Part shown: one piece after another, positions 60,065 through 64,000 of the stretch
Layout: every line of letters starts with the position of its first letter
Position numbering within the stretch: position 1 is the first letter of the stretch
Origin: Rhodomicrobium sp. Az07
GTDB taxonomy: Bacteria > Pseudomonadota > Alphaproteobacteria > Rhizobiales > Rhodomicrobiaceae
Assembly: GCF_018619475.1 (NCBI RefSeq)
Contig: NZ_JAHFZG010000002.1
Span: 186,001-250,000, forward strand
Direction: 5' to 3'
Length of the DNA: 64,000 nucleotides
The notes under the pieces: generated by a model
The model's input: only the letters and a program-made list of their open reading frames with translations
What the model was told of the DNA's origin: nothing
Database searches by the model: none
Made by a program: the position numbers and the translations under genes

Positions 60065-61896
60065 ACGGTTGCCCCCGCCAGTACGATTCTTGACCATGTG
60101 CGCGAACCGGCGCCACTCGGGCCGACTGACCGGCTGTTGGCCGGAGAGATAGTATCGAGGCTCGAAATCCAGTGGCTCGCAGGTGTCGAGAAACCGGTCT
60201 TTCGACGCCGTGTTATCGATGACGGCAACGCAGTCGAGGGGCTGTGCGCCAAGGCTTCCTTGAATGCAACGCCATCGGAAGGCAGCGCAATCAGGTGCTG
60301 TGCCAGTCTGGCCAGCAGGACGCTGTCGACCAAGGGGACGCGCACTTCGAGAGAGTGCGCCATGCTCGCCCAGTCGGTATCGCGCAACAGTTGGTTGCGC
60401 ATGTAAAGCGACGACTCGAGAATCGCCACTCTTGCATGGGGTGATCGGGGGCAGGGAGTAAGCTCACCTTCGACACGCATCAGCGGTGCGAGGCGGCGTA
60501 GACCTTCGCCGGCGAGATCGCGGCCCAATATGTTCTGGAGTTCCCATGGCATGAAGAGACCGCGCCGCAAGAGATATGCTCCCGCGTAAGTTCCACCCAA
60601 TTCGGCAAGCCCGGCCAGTTTAGGGTTCAGGCCAAGCAGTCCTGCGAACCCCTCGCCGACCTTGCGGGCAAGTCTGCCAAACCGCGGCAAACGTGACGGC
60701 GCTCCGATCAGTTGCACAGCCCTCGGCACGTCGCGGAACGATGGATAACCTCCGAACAGTTCGTCACCGCCCAAACCGGACAACGCGACTTTGAGTCCGA
60801 GTTCGTGAGCTGCCTTCGAAACGAACCACGTGTTGACGCCATCGATCGACGGCTGATCCATGACGTCGAGAATACGAGGAAGGTCTGCCTTGAATTCGGC
60901 TTCGGAAACCCTTCGGGTTGTGTGGCGGGTACCGTAAAGCCGGGCAACTGTTTCGGCGAGCGGCGCCTCGTCGTTCGGGCTCTCCCTGAACTCGTCGAAA
61001 GCCAGGGTCACGGTCTGAATGTCTTCCTGACCGGCATCCCGCATGAGACCGACAAGGGCCCCGGAATCCACACCGGCGGAAAGAAATGCGCCGACGGGGA
61101 CATCGGCCACGAGATGATGACGCACGCTGTCAAGCAGCGCCTCGCGAAAATCTTCCCGCCAGTCGGACGCGCCCGGACACTGCGATCTTTCGGCATCGGC
61201 ATAGATTCGGGCGATCGAATAATAACTTTCGGGACCTGCTACACCCTTTCCGCTGACGGTAAGTGTGGTCCCGGCGGGGAGCGCGCGTATAGCTTTATAT
61301 AAGGTCAACGGCTCCGGGATATTACCCCAGAGAAAAAAGCCCGCCTGACCCGCCGGATCGTGCTCCCTCGAAATATTGTTGCCTGCAAGGAGCGCCTTGA
61401 CCTGACTCGCAAACCGGAACGTCGAACCGTCATCGGCATAATATAGCGGCTTGATGCCATAGGGATCACGCGCAAGAAAGAGATTCTGACGCTCGGCATC
61501 CCATATCGCAAAGGCGAACATACCGCGCAGGTCATGCACCATCGCGGCCCCCTTCTCCGCGTAGAGGTGCAGCAGAACCTCCGTATCCGAGTTGCTTTGG
61601 AAGCGGTGTCCTTGTCGCTCCAGCCGCTGGCGTAAATCTCGATAATTGTATATCTCACCGTTGAAGGTCACGACACGCCGCCCGTCGGCACCGACCATGG
61701 GCTGGGCGCCTGCTTCCGTGAGATCGATGATCGACAACCTGCGGTGGCCCAGCCCGACGCGGCAATCGTCTCTCAGCCAAAACCCTTCCGCGTCGGGACC
61801 GCGCTTCGCCATGTGGTCGCGGGTGCGGATCAACTCGCTTCGATCAACGGGATCAGCCGAGTCGCCGTAAGAAAAAATACCATTAATGCCGCACAT
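60061..61896 (-). CDS. asnB: Glutamine-hydrolysing asparagine synthetase-like protein
   Basis: The 611-residue AsnB-type protein has Cys2 nucleophile (MCGINGIFSY), glutaminase residues (HRRLSIIDLTEAGAQPM, FNGEIYNY) and the ATP pyrophosphatase loop SAGVDSG (about 273-279), followed by SGLGGDELFGGYP. It makes asparagine from aspartate and glutamine; in sugar loci such proteins often make amidated sugars. It is the first gene of the polysaccharide operon, ATGA-coupled to the permease gene. The family ending (GSRTWSRIVL) is present, so it looks complete. Confidence 0.9.
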   Translation of the reverse strand: MCGINGIFSYGDSADPVDRSELIRTRDHMAKRGPDAEGFWLRDDCRVGLGHRRLSIIDLTEAGAQPMVGADGRRVVTFNGEIYNYRDLRQRLERQGHRFQSNSDTEVLLHLYAEKGAAMVHDLRGMFAFAIWDAERQNLFLARDPYGIKPLYYADDGSTFRFASQVKALLAGNNISREHDPAGQAGFFLWGNIPEPLTLYKAIRALPAGTTLTVSGKGVAGPESYYSIARIYADAERSQCPGASDWREDFREALLDSVRHHLVADVPVGAFLSAGVDSGALVGLMRDAGQEDIQTVTLAFDEFRESPNDEAPLAETVARLYGTRHTTRRVSEAEFKADLPRILDVMDQPSIDGVNTWFVSKAAHELGLKVALSGLGGDELFGGYPSFRDVPRAVQLIGAPSRLPRFGRLARKVGEGFAGLLGLNPKLAGLAELGGTYAGAYLLRRGLFMPWELQNILGRDLAGEGLRRLAPLMRVEGELTPCPRSPHARVAILESSLYMRNQLLRDTDWASMAHSLEVRVPLVDSVLLARLAQHLIALPSDGVAFKEALAHSPSTALPSSITRRRKTGFSTPASHWISSLDTISPANSRSVGPSGAGSRTWSRIVLAGATV

Positions 61897-62641
61897 TTCG
61901 GGTCACGAGAGGTGTTTCGGTTGATATTCGACTGGCGCTGTCGGTTTCATGTCGGCCGGTGCCAAGCCACTGGGTTTGTCCTGCGATCTTCCAATGCAGC
62001 CGCCTCGCTGTGCAGTGTTGTTTTGGATCAGGTGGTGGCTGGATACCCGCCAAGTGTCCCGAGACCGAAACCGCACTTCGGGTCAGATACGATCACCCGA
62101 AGTAATCATGTTTCCGCATATATGCAAAATGCGAATATAAGGTAATATCTCAACTCCACACTCCGATCTAGACTACTTGGCTGAGATACTACATAATAAA
62201 CAATGTTGGACATAAGCGTTTAATGTACCACGCTATCTGTCTCCGATGCGACACGAGAGAAGGATAGCTATGCAGCACTGAAACACATCACGAACGATAC
62301 TGTCTTTTGCTCGTCGATCACCGAAATCACCGAAGAATTTCCGAACTTCTAGACGATTATATCAAGATAGGCAATGCTCGTATCGGCTTTTTCAACGTCC
62401 TGTTGATAATTCGGCTATGCCCTTCCAATCCGACGCTTCGGCTTTACGTCGCGGTTCCACGGGACGACGCCGCGCGGAGCGGGTCCGAGCGCCGACAAGG
62501 TCCCTGCTCCCTGTCCGTTCGCGCGGCCGTTTATTTCTCGCTGGCACCACGCCTCTCCCGTGGCATAAGAGTGGCGAAGCGCGCGCAGGCAGCGCCGAGC
62601 GCGACAGCGCATCCGAGGATTTCTCAGCATCGCCGGTGGTC
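61897..62641. other. 745-base gene-free stretch upstream of the polysaccharide operon
   Basis: This is the longest gene-free region in the window. The minus-strand operon promoter should lie in the right-to-left 61,900-62,100 part. Bases 62100-62300 are AT-rich compared with the genome. No JUMPStart/ops-like element, repeat or RNA was recognised, and the open frames in it look like chance. It may hold remnants of the polysaccharide locus boundary. Confidence 0.5.
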
Positions 62642-64000
62642 ATGGTTCGTCTCGAAAACATCAGCAAGCAGCACGGCAATCACCTGCTGTTCATCGAGGC
62701 TTCGGCGTCGCTCCTGAAAGGCGAAAAGGCTGGCCTCGTCGGTCCCAACGGGGCGGGCAAGTCGTCCCTGTTCCGAATGATCACCGGACAGGATGAGCCG
62801 GACGAAGGTCAGGTGGCGATCGATCGCGGCACCACCATCGGCTATTTCAATCAGGATGTCGGCGAGATGTCCGGCCATAGCGCCGTGATCGAGGTCATGA
62901 ACGGCGCGGGCCCCGTCAGCGCGGTTGCGGAAGAACTCAGGGAGCTTGAGGCCGCCATGGCGGACCCCGACCGCGCCGACGAGATGGACGCGATCATCGA
63001 GCGCTACGGCGAAGTCCTTCACCATTTCGAGGAACTCGACGGCTACGCCCTCGAAGCCCGCGCGCGCGAAGTGCTCGCCGGACTCTCCTTCAGCCAGGAG
63101 ATGATGGACGGCGATGTCGGCAAGCTTTCCGGCGGCTGGAAGATGCGCGTCGCTCTCGCGCGGATCCTCCTGATGCGCCCCGACGCGATGCTTCTGGACG
63201 AGCCGAGCAACCATCTCGACCTCGAAAGCCTGATCTGGCTCGAACAGTTCCTCAAGAACTACGACGGCGCGCTCTTGATGACCTCGCACGACCGCGAGTT
63301 CATGAACCGCATCGTCAACAAGATCGTCGAAATCGACGGCGGCTCGCTCACAAGCTACTCCGGCGACTACGAGTTCTACGCGCAGCAGCGCGAACTCGCC
63401 GAGAAGCAGCAACAGGCGCAATTCGAACGCCAGCAGGCGATGCTGGCCAAGGAAATCAAGTTCATCGAACGCTTCAAGGCGCGCGCCAGCCACGCCTCGC
63501 AGGTGCAGAGCCGCGTCAAGAAGCTCGAAAAGATCGACCGCGTCGAGCCGCCCCGGCGGCGCCAGAGCGTGCAATTCGATTTCCCGCCCGCGCCGCGCTC
63601 CGGCAACGACGTCGTGGCGCTCAAGGCCATTCACAAGCGCTACGGCAGCAAGATCATCTACGAGGGCCTCGATTTCGCGATCCGGCGCAAGGAGCGGTGG
63701 TGCGTGATGGGCGTCAACGGCGCTGGCAAGTCGACGCTGCTGAAACTGGTCGCTGGCGCGAGCGAGCCCGATCAGGGCTCGGTGACCATCGGCGCCAGTG
63801 TGAAGATGGGTTATTTCGCCCAGCACGCGATGGAAACGCTCGACGGCGACGCGACGATTTTCCAGTCTCTCGAACATGCGTTCCCGCAGGCGGGACAGGG
63901 GACGCTGCGCACGCTCGCGGGATGCTTCGGCTTCTCCGGCGACGATGTCGAAAAGAAATGCCGCGTGCTGTCGGGCGGTGAGAAGGCGCGACTCGCGATG
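62642..64000 (+). CDS. ABC-F ATPase, 3' end outside window
   Basis: At least 453 residues are visible. Cassette 1 has Walker A GPNGAGKSS, signature LSGGWKMRVALARILL and Walker B with DEPSNHLDLESL. A charged linker (RQQAMLAKEIKFIERFKARAS, about 256-280) precedes cassette 2 with GVNGAGKST and LSGGEKARLA at the edge. No membrane segments. It is related to YheS/Uup-type ABC-F proteins that act on ribosomes. ATG at 62642 lacks a strong ribosome site; a GTG at 62636 is also in frame. Its other end is cut off. Confidence 0.88.
   Translation, partial: MVRLENISKQHGNHLLFIEASASLLKGEKAGLVGPNGAGKSSLFRMITGQDEPDEGQVAIDRGTTIGYFNQDVGEMSGHSAVIEVMNGAGPVSAVAEELRELEAAMADPDRADEMDAIIERYGEVLHHFEELDGYALEARAREVLAGLSFSQEMMDGDVGKLSGGWKMRVALARILLMRPDAMLLDEPSNHLDLESLIWLEQFLKNYDGALLMTSHDREFMNRIVNKIVEIDGGSLTSYSGDYEFYAQQRELAEKQQQAQFERQQAMLAKEIKFIERFKARASHASQVQSRVKKLEKIDRVEPPRRRQSVQFDFPPAPRSGNDVVALKAIHKRYGSKIIYEGLDFAIRRKERWCVMGVNGAGKSTLLKLVAGASEPDQGSVTIGASVKMGYFAQHAMETLDGDATIFQSLEHAFPQAGQGTLRTLAGCFGFSGDDVEKKCRVLSGGEKARLAM

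Noticed and set aside
61897-62641. JUMPStart/ops element before the polysaccharide operon
   Set aside because: No GGCGGTAG-like ops core was found at the expected place and orientation.

Overview
The window is about 64 kb of a GC-rich chromosome from an alphaproteobacterium, most likely Hyphomicrobiales (Rhizobiales) with some resemblance to Rhodomicrobium/Hyphomicrobium-type bacteria. The lineage is inferred from gene content: ethylmalonyl-CoA mutase plus propionyl-CoA carboxylase beta subunit, a ccmABCDG cytochrome c maturation operon, class II DAHP synthase, GatCAB, DUF2849-cysI-DUF934, and an SRP RNA next to dnaX-ybaB. Species assignment is a guess. Almost everything is chromosomal housekeeping. 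No integrase, transposase, CRISPR array or prophage gene was seen.

Layout. 1-7.4 kb (minus): a transglutaminase-like protein (cut by the window edge), a nitrilase-family hydrolase coupled to a GNAT acetyltransferase, ethylmalonyl-CoA mutase with an operator-like palindrome in its leader, an outer-membrane beta-barrel, and a small GlsB-type membrane protein. 7.5-11.3 kb: a small two-helix membrane protein, the ahpC-ahpD peroxidase pair, tRNA-Leu(GAG) and pccB. 11.6-14.5 kb: ccmA-B-C-D-G. 14.6-22.4 kb: aconitase, a two-CxxC small protein, an AT-rich orphan GIY-YIG-like gene, ettA, a decayed fragment resembling BREX PglX, and citrate synthase. 22.7-29.7 kb: tRNA-Val(CAC) and a sulfur block (DUF2849, sulfite reductase, DUF934, sulfate transporter sbp-cysTWA). 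29.8-45.3 kb: an ABC exporter, class II DAHP synthase divergent from gatC-gatA-chorismate mutase-DUF2141-gatB, a quinone oxidoreductase, seryl-tRNA synthetase with an unusual in-frame insertion and a hicA-hicB pair overlapping its stop codon, a HAD phosphatase, argB, a metallophosphoesterase and a CHAD protein. 45.4-49.7 kb: SRP RNA, a 27-bp tandem repeat, dnaX, ybaB and guaB.

49.7-61.9 kb (all minus) is a surface polysaccharide locus of the ABC-transporter type. In transcription order it is asparagine synthetase, Wzm-like permease, Wzt-like ATPase with a C-terminal carbohydrate-binding-like domain, a TIGR04325-type methyltransferase overlapping wzt, a cupin, a second methyltransferase, a DegT/DnrJ aminotransferase, a broken glycosyltransferase, and three more glycosyltransferases. 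It contains lower-GC stretches, fits a variable locus, and is separated by a 745-base gap from an ABC-F ATPase cut by the right edge.

Metabolically, Ecm and PccB belong to acetyl-CoA assimilation by the ethylmalonyl-CoA route; aconitase and citrate synthase give the TCA entry steps; the sulfur block imports sulfate and reduces sulfite; DAHP synthase and chorismate mutase bracket part of aromatic amino acid synthesis. I found no convincing complete novel defence or mobile system. The items most worth checking are the SerRS insertion, the serS-hicAB overlap, the PglX-like remnant, and the Wzt/methyltransferase pairing.
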